NCBI RefSeq assembly: GCF_000805675.1
Contig: NZ_JSEF01000004.1
Coordinates: 62,001-126,000, forward strand
Length of the DNA: 64,000 nucleotides
Direction: 5' to 3'
DNA from: Corynebacterium minutissimum
Lineage (GTDB): Bacteria; Actinomycetota; Actinomycetes; Mycobacteriales; Mycobacteriaceae
The first letter of the stretch is position 1. Each line of letters starts with the position of its first letter. The notes below the pieces were generated by a model, which was not told the origin of the DNA, did no database searches, and saw only the letters and a list, made by a program, of their open reading frames with translations. Below are positions 25,383 through 35,598 of this stretch, piece by piece. The translations under genes were made by a program, and so were the position numbers.

Positions 25383-26083
25383 GGCGATTCCTTCCGCAGA
25401 ACCATCGCTGTATCCAGGCGCGGGGAGAGGTAGCGTACGACGAGCACGAGGAAGTATGCGGTCAGCGCCACCATGAGGAGCTGACCGGGGAAGAGGAACC
25501 CTGCGAGGATGCCCAGGGCCGCCGCCGACAACGGAAGCGAGTAGTCCTTGTTGTTCTGGAAGGAATCGATCGCCAGGACAACGAAGAGAGCGACAAGGGC
25601 GAAGTCGAGGCCTTCTACCGAGGGTGGAATAGCCTGACCCGCTAGCGCACCGATGATGCCGGCGCCGACCCACAGGATTTGGCAGAACAACTGGACCGAG
25701 AACACGAAAGTGCCACTTGGGCGCGAGTGTCGGGGGAGGGCGGAGATGACGGCGTAGGATTCGTCGGTAAGCGCATAGGTGGAATAGGCACGGCCGAGTG
25801 GACTGCGAATCGCATCCCTCGGAAAGGTAAGACCATAAAAGAGGTGCCGGAAGTTCACCATGAGACCGGTAAGCGCCGCGACCCCCGGGGTAACTCCGCT
25901 GGTGACCATAGAAATTGCCAAAAACTCCATGGAACCTGCATAAATAACGATGGAGAAGACTGGGGTCCACCACCAGTCGAACCCGGTTTGAACCATGAGC
26001 ACACCGAAGGCTAGGCCGAGCGGAACCACGCCCACCGCGATGGCCATGCAGGTCTTCACTGCCGCAGCTATCTCCGAATGCAT
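25367..26083 (-). CDS. azlC: Branched-chain amino acid exporter large subunit, AzlC type
   Basis: 238 residues with about seven to eight hydrophobic segments. The sequences GVVPLGLAFGVL, YAGSMEFLA and GLMVNFRHLFYGLTF are the AzlC family hallmarks. It partners with AzlD immediately downstream. The start is the first ATG after a 35-bp gap to the yqgE gene, which is transcribed in the same direction upstream. Confidence 0.9.
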   Translation of the reverse strand: MHSEIAAAVKTCMAIAVGVVPLGLAFGVLMVQTGFDWWWTPVFSIVIYAGSMEFLAISMVTSGVTPGVAALTGLMVNFRHLFYGLTFPRDAIRSPLGRAYSTYALTDESYAVISALPRHSRPSGTFVFSVQLFCQILWVGAGIIGALAGQAIPPSVEGLDFALVALFVVLAIDSFQNNKDYSLPLSAAALGILAGFLFPGQLLMVALTAYFLVLVVRYLSPRLDTAMVLRKESPCQPE

Positions 26084-26118
26084 GGAGAAAATGTTAGTTC
26101 ACCTTGCGGTAGAAGGGC

Positions 26119-26718
26119 CTAATTATCTTCGTCGATGTAACGCGGGAAGGTAGAGAAGAGCGGCAACGGCATAGCCTGGCGCTTCATGACGTCCGACCAT
26201 GTGTCGGTCGAACCGGAAGACACCACGTCCTGGGGAAGGGCGGGGGCAACGTACCACTCGCCGCGATCGATTTCCTCATCGAGTTCGCCGGGACCCCATT
26301 CGAAGTGACCGGCGAAAAGGCGCATACCCTCCACCAATTCGGTCACGGCATCGGGGCCCACGCGCAAATCAACAAGCGCCAGACGCGGAGCGAGACGGCT
26401 CAGCGAAGGCTGCTTCTCAATGTCCACGCCTTGGCGCGTCATGGCCACACCAATGGCTGCCTGCTGATTATGCGGACCACCGATGTAAAGGGCCTGCGGC
26501 TTGGCTACCACAGGTAACCACTCCGGCATGACGTTAAAGACGGCCATCTCGGAGCGCTTGGTGAGGTCCACGCCATACGTGCGCCCAGCGTGTTGCTCCG
26601 TGATGAGGACAACGGAGCGGTTGTAGTGCGGCACGAGGACATCGGGAGCCGCAACAAGGAGCTGGCCAGGGGCTGGGTCGTTGCGCTCGAGGGCGTTGAA
26701 GAGTCTATCTGCGTACAT
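26119..26718 (-). CDS. YqgE/AlgH family protein (DUF179)
   Basis: 199 residues. PGQLLVAAPDVLVPHYNRSV near the N-terminus, VDLTKRSEMAVF, ALYIGGPH and FAGHFEWGPGELDEEI are the conserved blocks of the family. The function is not established. It follows cca by 2 bp on the same strand, so the two are probably one transcript. Confidence 0.9.
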   Translation of the reverse strand: MYADRLFNALERNDPAPGQLLVAAPDVLVPHYNRSVVLITEQHAGRTYGVDLTKRSEMAVFNVMPEWLPVVAKPQALYIGGPHNQQAAIGVAMTRQGVDIEKQPSLSRLAPRLALVDLRVGPDAVTELVEGMRLFAGHFEWGPGELDEEIDRGEWYVAPALPQDVVSSGSTDTWSDVMKRQAMPLPLFSTFPRYIDEDN

Positions 26719-26720
26719 CC

Positions 26721-28154
26721 CTATCTAGAATTCCACCACTCGCGCAGCTTCGCAATAGCAACCTCGCGCTCCAGAGGACCTTCTTCGAGGCGCAGCTCCT
26801 TGAGGTACGACCAGGCTTGGCCGACCTCCGGGCCAGGCTGGAGACCGAGGATCTCCATGATCTCGTTGCCATCAAGGTCAGGGCGCACACGGGCGAGGTC
26901 CTCCTTGGCGGCGATATCCGCGATGCGTTCCTCCAGCTCATCATAGGTGCGCTGAAGACGGCGTGCCTTGCGTTCGTTGCGGGTGGTGCAGTCGGCGCGC
27001 ACCAGCTTGTGCAGGCGCGGAAGCAAATCCCCGGCATCGGTGACATAGCGGCGCACAGCGGAATCGGTCCACTGGCCATCGCCGAAACCATGGAAGCGCA
27101 TGTGCAGGTACACCAGCTGGCCAATGTCTTCGGTGGTGGACTTAGGGAACTTGAGTTTACGAAGGCGCTTGCGGGTAAGCTTCGCTCCCACGACCTCGTG
27201 ATGGTGGAAACTCACCTTGCCATCGGTGGTGTCGCGGGTATCCGGCTTGCCAATATCGTGCAGCAGGGCGGCCCACCGAAGAATGAGATCGGGACCGTCT
27301 TCCTCCTGCTCCATGGCCTGGCGCAGCACGGTCAGCGAGTGGGCATACACGTCCTTGTGCTGCGCATGCTCGTCGGGAGCCATACGCAGGGCCGGAATCT
27401 CCGGGAAGATGTAATCCGCAATCCCGGTCTCCACGAGCAGGTCAATGCCCTTCCACGGCGCAGTGCCGCAGATCAGTTTATTGAGCTCGACCTGCACGCG
27501 CTCCACGGTGATGCGCTGGATTTCGCCAGCCATGTCGGTCATGGCGTCGCGCACGCGCTTGGCGACGTCAAACTCCACCTGCGCCGCGAATCGTGCCGCA
27601 CGGAGCATCCGAAGGGGATCGTCGTGGAAAGAAATCTCCGGCGCGTCCGGGGTATCGAGGACCCGTTCCGCTAGGTGCTTGAGGCCTCCCATCGGGTCGT
27701 GGAACTCCCGGGTTCCGTCGGGACGCAGCTCTATGGCCATGGCGTTGACCGTGAAATCGCGGCGCACGAGATCGCCTTCGAGGGTGTCGCCGTAGACGAC
27801 CTCGGGGTTGCGGGAATCACCGTCGTAGCTGTCGGAGCGGAAGGTAGTGATCTCGATCTGCTGGCCCTTATACGCAGCGGAGACGGTCCCGTAGTCGATG
27901 CCGGTATCCCAGACGGTCTCTGCCCATTCCTCGAGGATGGAGTAGACCACGTCCGGGCGAGCCGGGGTAGTGAAGTCGAGGTCGTTGCCCAGGCGGCCTA
28001 GGAGTGCGTCGCGGACGGAGCCGCCGACGAGGTAGAGGGGGGCGTCGTGAAGCGCAAAGCGATCCACCAGCCCCTGGAGGAGGCCACTGAGCTGGTTGAG
28101 GGAGGCGTCTGCGCGGGCGAGTACGCCGATTAGCTGAGTGTCCTGAAAATTCAC
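26721..28154 (-). CDS. cca: CCA tRNA nucleotidyltransferase
   Basis: About 477 residues from a GTG at 28154. The open frame extends farther upstream, but it would run through the divergent NUDIX gene. [20 protein letters not shown] carries the nucleotidyltransferase metal aspartates, [10 protein letters not shown] follows, and an HD domain ([12 protein letters not shown]) lies at about 265-360. It builds or repairs the tRNA 3' CCA end; the tRNA-Ala in this window lacks an encoded CCA. The divergent cca/NUDIX arrangement is conserved in mycobacteria (Rv3907c/Rv3908). Confidence 0.93.
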   Translation of the reverse strand: MNFQDTQLIGVLARADASLNQLSGLLQGLVDRFALHDAPLYLVGGSVRDALLGRLGNDLDFTTPARPDVVYSILEEWAETVWDTGIDYGTVSAAYKGQQIEITTFRSDSYDGDSRNPEVVYGDTLEGDLVRRDFTVNAMAIELRPDGTREFHDPMGGLKHLAERVLDTPDAPEISFHDDPLRMLRAARFAAQVEFDVAKRVRDAMTDMAGEIQRITVERVQVELNKLICGTAPWKGIDLLVETGIADYIFPEIPALRMAPDEHAQHKDVYAHSLTVLRQAMEQEEDGPDLILRWAALLHDIGKPDTRDTTDGKVSFHHHEVVGAKLTRKRLRKLKFPKSTTEDIGQLVYLHMRFHGFGDGQWTDSAVRRYVTDAGDLLPRLHKLVRADCTTRNERKARRLQRTYDELEERIADIAAKEDLARVRPDLDGNEIMEILGLQPGPEVGQAWSYLKELRLEEGPLEREVAIAKLREWWNSR

Positions 28155-28182
28155 GGATCGAAGTCTACTACGATTAGCAGGG

Positions 28183-28785
28183 ATGACTAAGAACACGCCA
28201 GGGCCCAAGCGCCGCCGCCGGCGGGGCACGGGTAACCGGAACCGCCGCTCGGGACGCCCGCAGCGCACGTCCACCAACCGCATGACCACGCGGGATGAGA
28301 CGTCCGCGGGCGGTCTTGTCGTGTCCGGATTGGCCGAGGCCGTGGGTGAGGACGGCAACGTGGACCTCTCCCAGATCTATGTCGCGCTCATTGGCAGGCT
28401 AGACCGGCGCGGGCGCCTGCTGTGGTCCATGCCGAAGGGCCACGTGGAAAATGACGAACCTAAGGAGCTCACAGCCGAACGCGAGGTGTGGGAGGAGACC
28501 GGAATCCACGGCAAGGTCTTCGCCGACCTGGGCATGATTGATTATTGGTTCGTCTCCGATGGCGTCCGTATTCACAAAACCGTGCACCATCATCTGCTGC
28601 GCTTTGAGGACGGCATCATGAATGACGAAGATCCTGAGGTCACCGAGGTCTCCTGGATCCCAGTCTCTGAGCTCATCGAGCACTTGGCTTACGCGGATGA
28701 GCGCAAACTCGCGCGCATTGCCCATGACCTCCTGCCGGATCTCGCGCGAAAGGAAGCCGCCGCAGGAAAGGCGACCCCACGGTGA
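28183..28785 (+). CDS. NUDIX hydrolase
   Basis: 200 residues. A basic N-terminus (residues about 1-30, rich in Arg/Lys) precedes the NUDIX fold. The NUDIX box runs from [14 protein letters not shown] through REVWEETGI, with all catalytic glutamates in place. It corresponds by position to MutT4 of mycobacteria. Only 28 bp separate it from the divergent cca start. Its stop overlaps the GTG of the DUF6049 gene. Nucleotide substrate unknown. Confidence 0.92.
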   Translation: MTKNTPGPKRRRRRGTGNRNRRSGRPQRTSTNRMTTRDETSAGGLVVSGLAEAVGEDGNVDLSQIYVALIGRLDRRGRLLWSMPKGHVENDEPKELTAEREVWEETGIHGKVFADLGMIDYWFVSDGVRIHKTVHHHLLRFEDGIMNDEDPEVTEVSWIPVSELIEHLAYADERKLARIAHDLLPDLARKEAAAGKATPR

Positions 28786-30968
28786 GCCGGCATGGGTGGC
28801 GCATAGCGCTGGCTGCGGCGCTAGCGCTCGGAGGCCTCGCCCCGGTGGCACAGGCAGAAACTCCCGACGAGAGCCTGGCGGATTCGCAGTATTGGCTGGG
28901 CTCCCGAGGCCCTGATGAGCTGGAGCTCAGCCTGCTCAGCGCCAGCGAAGCGCGGGTGGGGGAGACCGGTGAGGTCACGCTGCGTATCCATAACCCAACC
29001 GACAGCGCGGTGGACAACCTGCAGGTGACAACCCGACGCAGCGATGCGGTGGGCTCGACCACGCAGGCCCGCCAAGAGCTGGCTGCGGGTTCCTTTCCTT
29101 ATTATGGCCCCTCCATCACGGCCGGCGAGCTCAAGCCGAGGGAGAGCCGCGACGTCACCGTTGCCGTACCTACGGCATTGGGGGAGGATTCCACGCTCGC
29201 CATTACGGAACCCGGCGCGTACCCGCTGCTCTTTACCCTGACCGGCACTCGTGATGGCCAGGCGGCGAGCTTTGCGGAAGAGCGGACGATTCTGGATTTT
29301 CAGGGAGACCGGGAACCCCCTGAGAGATCTCGCGCCTTTTCTCTTATTTATCCGCTTACCGCACAGGTAGATGTGGTGCCGGGTGATACCGGCGGCCAGG
29401 ATCTCATCCTGGAAAGCGAACAACTGCCGCAGCAGATGGCACCGGGTGGGCGTTTGGACCAGTTGCTCGACTCCTACCTGGAGCACGATCTGCACGGTTC
29501 CGGGTGTGTGGCGGTGGACCCGGCGCTTGTCGACGCCGCCGACCGCATCGCATCCGGCTACACCGTCCACGAGACCCGGCCTTCCATCGCGCAGCGCCCG
29601 AAGCGCTTGCGTGATTCCTGGTTCTCCGGCTCTGATTCGGACCGCGGTGAGCCGGGAACCGGCTCCAACGATGCTGCCGCTTGGTTGGAAAAGCTCAAGA
29701 GTGTGGATTGCCGCATGCTTCTGCCGTGGGCCAATGCCAATACGGATGCCGTGGCTCGCGTGGGCAATGAGTGGCTCACGCATGAGGCCGTGGAGAAGGG
29801 CCAGGAGACCGTCGAGCGGGTTCTGGGAGCTCCTCTCAACACGACGCTCACCGCGCCAGCCTCGGGCACGAGTGAGCATAAATTCACCGTGCCATTGCTC
29901 CTTGCGGATAACTCCGCGTGGGCTGGGGAAGGAGTGACGTTCGACGCCTCCCTGGGCGCCCTGCTCGCCCAAACCGGGTCTTACCCACAGACGACGGGCT
30001 ATTCCAACCCGGAACTGCGCTATGACTTTGCAGAGGACTCGGAGCAGGCGAGGGCGCTGACGGCGGGGGCCTCGATAAGCGTGGCGGCGCACGAAGCAGA
30101 GCAGGCCAGTGAAGGTGAGCGCGACGGTGTGGTGGCTAAGCTGCCGAACTACCAGGATCCCGCCGCCGCACGCGCCGTGGTGGAGGCCGCGCAGCGTCTT
30201 TTGGACTCAGGGCACATGACGCCGCGGCCCGTCACCTCACTGCCGATGGAGACCAGCGAGGGCGAGCCTGGTAGCCCGTATACCAACCCTGCGGCCTTCC
30301 ACGACGCGGAAATCACGCAGGTCAGGCAGCAATCACGCTACACGGATGAGCTCATGTCCATCATGACCAACGATCCAGGCATTGCCATGACGCGCTACCA
30401 GTTCACGGTTCCGCTGCGTCGAGACCTCCTCGCCGTGCTGAGTGATACCGGTCGCACCAGCCTGCGCGGCTTCCGTCCAGCGGTGGAGGAGAGCCGCACA
30501 CGCTTGGAGAAGAACGCAGATACGCTGCGTGAGCTGCGCGCCTCGGTCTCACTGATCCCGCCAGGCAATGTCTACACGCGTGTCTCGGAGTCCTCACCGC
30601 TACTCATCGTGGCGGAGAATGGGCTGCCGCTGCCTGTCGACGCCCACCTAGCCTACGACGCCCCTGACGGTTCTACACTCAACACACCAGACTCGGTTCA
30701 CATCCCGGCCAAGGGATCCATTACCGTGTCCATGACCGCTGACCTGCCCAGCGACGCCGACCGTACGTCCCTGCGGCTGTGGCTGGCAACGCCCAGCCAG
30801 CCCGATGAACCCGATGAGCACCTGATTTCAGATCCCATCGATATCACGGTTCAGACGCGGGCCGGTATCGTTAGCGTCTATGGAGCCGGCATCGCCGCCG
30901 CGCTCGTTCTCGTCCTAGCCGCACTGTTCCGGCTGGGTAAGCGGAAGAAAAAGAACACTCACGGATAG
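28782..30968 (+). CDS. DUF6049-type exported membrane-anchored protein (Rv3909-like)
   Basis: 728 residues, GTG start overlapping the NUDIX stop (GTGA). A signal peptide [20 protein letters not shown] is followed by a large extracellular part and a single C-terminal membrane helix ([19 protein letters not shown]) with the basic tail GKRKKKN. Position between the NUDIX and murJ genes matches mycobacterial Rv3909. It probably acts with MurJ in envelope assembly; that rests on conserved synteny only. No enzymatic motif is visible. Confidence 0.85.
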   Translation: MSRHGWRIALAAALALGGLAPVAQAETPDESLADSQYWLGSRGPDELELSLLSASEARVGETGEVTLRIHNPTDSAVDNLQVTTRRSDAVGSTTQARQELAAGSFPYYGPSITAGELKPRESRDVTVAVPTALGEDSTLAITEPGAYPLLFTLTGTRDGQAASFAEERTILDFQGDREPPERSRAFSLIYPLTAQVDVVPGDTGGQDLILESEQLPQQMAPGGRLDQLLDSYLEHDLHGSGCVAVDPALVDAADRIASGYTVHETRPSIAQRPKRLRDSWFSGSDSDRGEPGTGSNDAAAWLEKLKSVDCRMLLPWANANTDAVARVGNEWLTHEAVEKGQETVERVLGAPLNTTLTAPASGTSEHKFTVPLLLADNSAWAGEGVTFDASLGALLAQTGSYPQTTGYSNPELRYDFAEDSEQARALTAGASISVAAHEAEQASEGERDGVVAKLPNYQDPAAARAVVEAAQRLLDSGHMTPRPVTSLPMETSEGEPGSPYTNPAAFHDAEITQVRQQSRYTDELMSIMTNDPGIAMTRYQFTVPLRRDLLAVLSDTGRTSLRGFRPAVEESRTRLEKNADTLRELRASVSLIPPGNVYTRVSESSPLLIVAENGLPLPVDAHLAYDAPDGSTLNTPDSVHIPAKGSITVSMTADLPSDADRTSLRLWLATPSQPDEPDEHLISDPIDITVQTRAGIVSVYGAGIAAALVLVLAALFRLGKRKKKNTHG

Positions 30969-30976
30969 TTTTCTCT

Positions 30977-33900
30977 ATGACACATGAACCTTTGTCTGGT
31001 GCCCGTCGACGTATCGTCACACCCTCGCCGCCGGCACCGGTCCCGGAAAAACGTGCGCCACGTGGCGTTGTCGCTGTCGACGACGAGCAAGAGGACCGCT
31101 CGGGACTGAAAGGAGAGGCGCAGGCCAACGCCAGCGAGGCCTCTGGAGAGGCTAACTCCGACGGCGCCGTCGTGCGCGCCACGGGCTCTATGGCCATTGC
31201 GACGATGATTTCCCGTATTACGGGTTTCATCCGCATGGTGCTCATCGGCTCTACTCTGGGCCCCGCCATTTCTTCTGCCTTCGGCACGGCGAACCAGCTG
31301 CCGAACCTCATCACGGAAATCGTGTTGGGCGCGGTGTTGACCTCGCTCGTGGTGCCCGTGCTGGTACGCGCTGAGAAGGAAGACGCCGACCGCGGCGAGG
31401 CCTTTGTCCGGCGCCTCTTCACGCTGGCCTTCTCACTGTTGGCCACGATTACGGTGCTGTCGTGTATCTTTGCACCGCAGATCACGCGCATGATGCTGCC
31501 GGAGGACGGCGAGGTCAACGCCATCCAGGCCACGTCGTTTGCCTATCTTTTGCTGCCGCAGATCTTCTTCTACGGGCTCTTCGCGCTCTTCCAAGCAGTG
31601 CTCAATACCAAGAACATCTTTGGACCGGGCGCGTGGGCGCCGGTGGTCAACAACCTCATTTCCATCTCGGTGCTCGTGGCTTATCAGCTGGTGCCGGGCA
31701 GTTTGCATCCCGACGCGCCTTCTCCGATTACCGATGGCCACGTGCTCCTTCTATCCCTCGGCACAACCGCCGGCGTGGTGGTGCAATGCCTCATCTTGTT
31801 CCCGTATCTCAAGAAGGCGGGCATCAACCTCAAGCCGCTCTGGGGCCTGGATGACAGGCTCAAACAGTTCGGTGGCATGGCGTTAGCCATTGTGGCCTAC
31901 GTGGCCATTTCCCAATTGGGGTATGTGATTACGTCCCGCGTGGCCGCACATGCAGACGACGGTGCCCCGTTTATCTACCAGCAGGCATGGCTTCTCCTGC
32001 AGGTGCCCTATGGCGTCATCGGCGTTACCCTGCTCACCGCGATCATGCCGCGGCTCTCCCGCAACGCTGCCGACGGCGACGTCAAAGCCGTGGTCCGTGA
32101 CCTCACGCTGGGCACGAAGCTGACGTTCATCGCTCTGATCCCCATCGTCATCTTCATGACGGGATTCGGCATCCCGATCGCCCGCGGCCTCTTCCAATAC
32201 GGTGCCTTCAACGCCAAGGCGGCCGAGGTACTCGGCCTCACGCTGAGCTTCTCTGCCTTTACCCTCATCCCATACGCCCTCGTGCTGCTACACCTGCGCG
32301 TGTTCTATGCCCGCGAGGAAGCCTGGACGCCGACGTTTATCATCGCTGGCATCACGTTGACCAAGGTCGTGCTCTCCCTACTGGCCCCGCAGGTGGCGGA
32401 CTCCCCGGAGCGCGTCGTCATCCTGCTGGGTACGGCGAACGGCTTCGGCTTTGTGGCCGGTGCTGTCATTGGTGGCTTCCTGCTCAAGCGCAAGCTCGGC
32501 AGCTTGGGTGGCCGCGCTGTCATTGCCACCACCATCTGGTCGGTGCTCTCCTCAGTCGTAGGCCTCATCGTGGTCTACGCCCTCAACTGGGCGCTGAACC
32601 TTGTGCTGCCGGCCTCGCTGCCTGCCGTGGTGAACCTGATTCGCTTGATTGTGGTCGGCATCGTCTTCGTCATCGTGACCGGCATCGTGCTCTCGCGTTC
32701 CGGCCTGCCGGAGGTCATCAACTTGGGCCGCCAACTGCAGCGCATCCCCGGCATGTCTCGCTTCATCAAGATCGAGAACGCCGAGGCCATCGAGGTCGAG
32801 GAACCGGAGCAGCTGGAGTTCCAGCCCATCTTCAGTGTGGACGCCTTCAACTCCTCTCCTGTTCCGCCGCCCATGTCCGCCGGTATCGTACGCGGCCCGC
32901 GCTTGGTGCCAGGCGCACCGGTGTCGGATGGCCGCTTCCGCCTCCTCAAGGACTACGGCTCTGCCCCAGGCACCCGCTTCTGGAAGGCCCGCGAGCAGGC
33001 TACCGGCCGCGTTGTATCCCTCACTTTCGTCGACACGACAGGCGAAGCACCCATGGCGCCGGCCACCCCGGCCGTGGCAGCTCGCCGCTCGGCAGAGGTC
33101 TCCCGCGCTACCCGCCGCCTAGCGGAAATGGAACTCGACGCCGTAGCCACCAACATCGACATCCTGTCCTACCGCCAGGGCTGCCTTGTCGTCGCGGACT
33201 GGGTCAAGGGCACCTCGCTCAAGACGGTCTCCGAAGACGAGGACCTTGATCCCCGCGCCGTGGCCCATGCCTTGGCACCGCTGGTTCGCACAACCGCCGC
33301 GGCGCATGCCGCGGGCCAGGTACTGGGCATTGAGAACCGCAACCGTATCCGCATCTCCACCGAGGGCGTGGCCACCTTGGCCTTCCCGGCGGTTCTGCAG
33401 AGCAACGATGAAGAGACCGACCGTTCCGCACTGGCCTCTGCCATCTCCCTGCTGGTGGAGTCCACCACGCCCACCCCAGAAGTACTCCAGGACATCGCCA
33501 GCGATGCTGAGGCGGGGGAAGATGCCGACTTGGAGGACATCGCCCACCGCCTATCGGCCTTCGCCGGCGATGGCGACGACGGCGAGGAAACCCTGCAGGT
33601 CCCAGTCGAAGAAACTCCACGCAAGGAAGACCCTACCCCGGCCCCGGGCTTCGGTGGCCGCGGCTACTCAGGCTCAGGCACCATCGTCCTGGGCGTGCTG
33701 GCAACCGTCTTCGTTGTGGCCATGGCCGCGCTGAGCGTATGGATTCTCTCTCAGGTCGCCGATGAACAAACCTCTCCGGTAGTCACCAAGAGCGAAGCCT
33801 CTGATGAAACCACATTCCCCAACGTGCCAGCTGTGCTCTTCAAGGACGTAAAGAGCACCTCGGTTCCGGAGGGCAAGAATGTGGACGGTTCCTGGACCAC

Positions 33901-34219
33901 CAAGGACACCGATGCTGGCCTATTGCTTAGCATTGATAAGCCCACACAGCTGCACGTCCTGCCGCTGGAACAGAAGGATTCCATCGGCGCGAAGTACGTG
34001 GTCTATGGCGTCAAGACTGAGGACTTCGATCCGAAGAACCCCAAGTCCGGCACGCTCACCGAACTCGCGCATGGCACTCTGACGACCGCGCGCCAGGACA
34101 TCGAACTCAAGAAGAAGCCAGTGGCCTTCGACGGCGCCCTCATCATGTTCACCGACATGCCCAAGTCCGGTTCGGTCACGCTGAAGGAGGCCACCCTGGT
34201 AGGTATCCCAACGAACTAA
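30977..34219 (+). CDS. murJ: MurJ (MviN) lipid II flippase fused to a pseudokinase and extracellular domain
   Basis: 1080 residues. After about 65 polar residues comes the MurJ core with 14 or more helices (ATMISRITGFIRMVLIG at about 75, TANQLPNLITEIVLGA). Residues about 650-870 form a protein-kinase-like fold (RFRLLKDYGSAPGTRFWKA) without the usual catalytic HRD or DFG motifs, so a pseudokinase. A membrane helix at about 900-923 leads to an extracellular beta-rich domain. Mycobacterial MviN has the same layout, and there phosphorylation of the pseudokinase recruits FhaA. It flips lipid II for peptidoglycan synthesis. The ribosome site at 30977 is weak. Confidence 0.93.
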   Translation: MTHEPLSGARRRIVTPSPPAPVPEKRAPRGVVAVDDEQEDRSGLKGEAQANASEASGEANSDGAVVRATGSMAIATMISRITGFIRMVLIGSTLGPAISSAFGTANQLPNLITEIVLGAVLTSLVVPVLVRAEKEDADRGEAFVRRLFTLAFSLLATITVLSCIFAPQITRMMLPEDGEVNAIQATSFAYLLLPQIFFYGLFALFQAVLNTKNIFGPGAWAPVVNNLISISVLVAYQLVPGSLHPDAPSPITDGHVLLLSLGTTAGVVVQCLILFPYLKKAGINLKPLWGLDDRLKQFGGMALAIVAYVAISQLGYVITSRVAAHADDGAPFIYQQAWLLLQVPYGVIGVTLLTAIMPRLSRNAADGDVKAVVRDLTLGTKLTFIALIPIVIFMTGFGIPIARGLFQYGAFNAKAAEVLGLTLSFSAFTLIPYALVLLHLRVFYAREEAWTPTFIIAGITLTKVVLSLLAPQVADSPERVVILLGTANGFGFVAGAVIGGFLLKRKLGSLGGRAVIATTIWSVLSSVVGLIVVYALNWALNLVLPASLPAVVNLIRLIVVGIVFVIVTGIVLSRSGLPEVINLGRQLQRIPGMSRFIKIENAEAIEVEEPEQLEFQPIFSVDAFNSSPVPPPMSAGIVRGPRLVPGAPVSDGRFRLLKDYGSAPGTRFWKAREQATGRVVSLTFVDTTGEAPMAPATPAVAARRSAEVSRATRRLAEMELDAVATNIDILSYRQGCLVVADWVKGTSLKTVSEDEDLDPRAVAHALAPLVRTTAAAHAAGQVLGIENRNRIRISTEGVATLAFPAVLQSNDEETDRSALASAISLLVESTTPTPEVLQDIASDAEAGEDADLEDIAHRLSAFAGDGDDGEETLQVPVEETPRKEDPTPAPGFGGRGYSGSGTIVLGVLATVFVVAMAALSVWILSQVADEQTSPVVTKSEASDETTFPNVPAVLFKDVKSTSVPEGKNVDGSWTTKDTDAGLLLSIDKPTQLHVLPLEQKDSIGAKYVVYGVKTEDFDPKNPKSGTLTELAHGTLTTARQDIELKKKPVAFDGALIMFTDMPKSGSVTLKEATLVGIPTN

Positions 34220-34238
34220 CACTCCGCCTCACGCACTT

Positions 34239-34274
34239 CCCCAGACCTGGAGCCCGAAACCTGCAGGTCTGGGG
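34239..34274 (+). terminator. Terminator after murJ
   Basis: A 10-bp perfect stem CCCCAGACCT / AGGTCTGGGG with a 16-base loop starts 20 bp after the murJ stop. A weak T-rich tail follows. Confidence 0.8.
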
Positions 34275-34310
34275 TTGTGTAGTTCTTGCGCTCTTTTTCC
34301 TTGACAGGTG

Positions 34311-34338
34311 AGAGAAGCAGCGTAAAATTTTTGATGTC
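34311..34338 (+). promoter_or_regulatory. Sigma-A-type promoter of yceI
   Basis: TTGACA at 34311-34316 and TAAAAT at 34333-34338 are separated by 16 bp, close to the vegetative consensus. It lies 31 bp before the yceI ATG and behind the murJ terminator. Confidence 0.75.
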
Positions 34339-34368
34339 ACGTCAACAACCCAGAGAACTGAGGAACCG

Positions 34369-34902
34369 ATGACTATCACTGCAGGAACCTACGCACTGGA
34401 CCCGACGCACACCACCATCGGCTTCGTTGCCCGCCACGCCATGATCACCAAGGTGCGCGGCAACTTCACCGAATTCGAGGGAACGCTGACTGTAGGGGAG
34501 AACATTAACGAGTCCGCAGCTACCGCCTCGGTAAAGACCGCGTCCATCGATACCAACAACGCTGACCGCGATGCGCACGTGAAGAACGAGGACTTCTTCG
34601 ACGTTGAGAAATACCCGGAGATGACCTTCACCGCAACCAAGTTCGACGTGAACGAGCAGGGCGAGGGCACCGTTACTGGTGACCTCACCATCAAGGACAC
34701 CACCAAGTCCGTTGACTTCAAGGTAGAAGAGGCCGGCGTGGCCGAGGATCCCTTCGGCAACACACGTTTGGGCTTTGAGGCTAAGACCTCCATTAACCGC
34801 ACCGACTTCGGCATCGACTTCAACGCTCCGCTGAAGACCGGCGGCGTGCTGGTCTCTGAGGAGATCAAGATTGAGCTCGAGGTCTCTGCCATCAAGCAGT
34901 GA
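34369..34902 (+). CDS. YceI family protein
   Basis: 177 residues, the lipocalin-like YceI fold. It starts TITAGTYALDPTHTTIGFVARHAMI, then has NRTDFGIDF near the end; both are family signatures. There is no signal peptide, so it is cytoplasmic here, unlike the periplasmic E. coli form. Members bind long isoprenoid-like lipids; the physiological ligand is unknown. It is a single-gene unit with its own promoter and an unusually long terminator. Confidence 0.92.
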   Translation: MTITAGTYALDPTHTTIGFVARHAMITKVRGNFTEFEGTLTVGENINESAATASVKTASIDTNNADRDAHVKNEDFFDVEKYPEMTFTATKFDVNEQGEGTVTGDLTIKDTTKSVDFKVEEAGVAEDPFGNTRLGFEAKTSINRTDFGIDFNAPLKTGGVLVSEEIKIELEVSAIKQ

Positions 34903-34940
34903 GCCATCAAGCACGAAACCTCGCCGTAGGAAGTAGTTCT

Positions 34941-34990
34941 AAGTTGTTGCCCGTAGTGCCCATTCCGGCACTGCGGGCAACAACTTTTTA
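34941..34990 (+). terminator. Very long-stem terminator of yceI
   Basis: About 20 consecutive pairs (one or two G-T) join 34941-34960 to 34967-34986, loop CATTCC, followed by a T-run. The outer arms are AGTTGTT and AACAACT, the same heptamer that recurs in the array downstream. Confidence 0.88.
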
Positions 34991-35152
34991 ACAACTAGAG
35001 GCACATCAATGGAGTAATAAACAACTCTGAAACAACTCCCAAACAACTTGTATAACGCTATGGCCTGCATGTTTCGGAGTGATTCTGTGTCAGAAGCCGC
35101 CATATTAGCCAATAGTTGTTTATTAGTTGTTGCGGAGTTGTTTGAAACAACT
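34979..35152. repeat. Phased AACAACT/AGTTGTT repeat array
   Basis: AACAACT starts at 34979, 34990, 35020, 35031, 35042 and 35146; its complement AGTTGTT starts at 35114, 35125 and 35136 (and 34942 in the terminator). Within each cluster the spacing is exactly 11 bp, one helical turn. The right cluster ends 19 bp before the ATG of the AlbA-domain regulator gene, so the array probably is its autoregulatory operator. Confidence 0.85.
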
Positions 35153-35598
35153 CTGCTACACTACGGGGCCATGAGAGAGGACGAACTCGACTTCATCATC
35201 CAGGCACTGCGCTCGATTGAAGCCGGCGCAACCGCCGATAGCCTGGAATCCGAAATTCTCGATTTTAAAGAGGATCCCGCCGTCCACCCGCGAAATCGAA
35301 ACCCAGACGCATCCCTTATTGAATTCCTCATCGATGAAGCCGTGTGCTTTTCCAATGCCGATAACGGGAACGCTTTCATTGTGCTTGGAGTCGCAGACAA
35401 GAAGTCTGGACCAGAGGCATTTACAGGCACCCAGCGCGAATTGGACTGGCTCATAAGAAAAATCTTCGAAGGAACACAACCCAACATCCACGTCGAAGCA
35501 GATGAGCTGGAGTGGTGTGGAGCCCGGCTGATTGTTTTGCGCGTTCCCCGTGGCATCACGCTGTATCAGCGCCCAAAGGGACAGGCAAGCAAGCGAGT

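Noticed and set aside
34979..35152. CRISPR array
   Set aside because: Units are only 7 bp, occur in both orientations and have 4-bp spacers; no cas genes are present.
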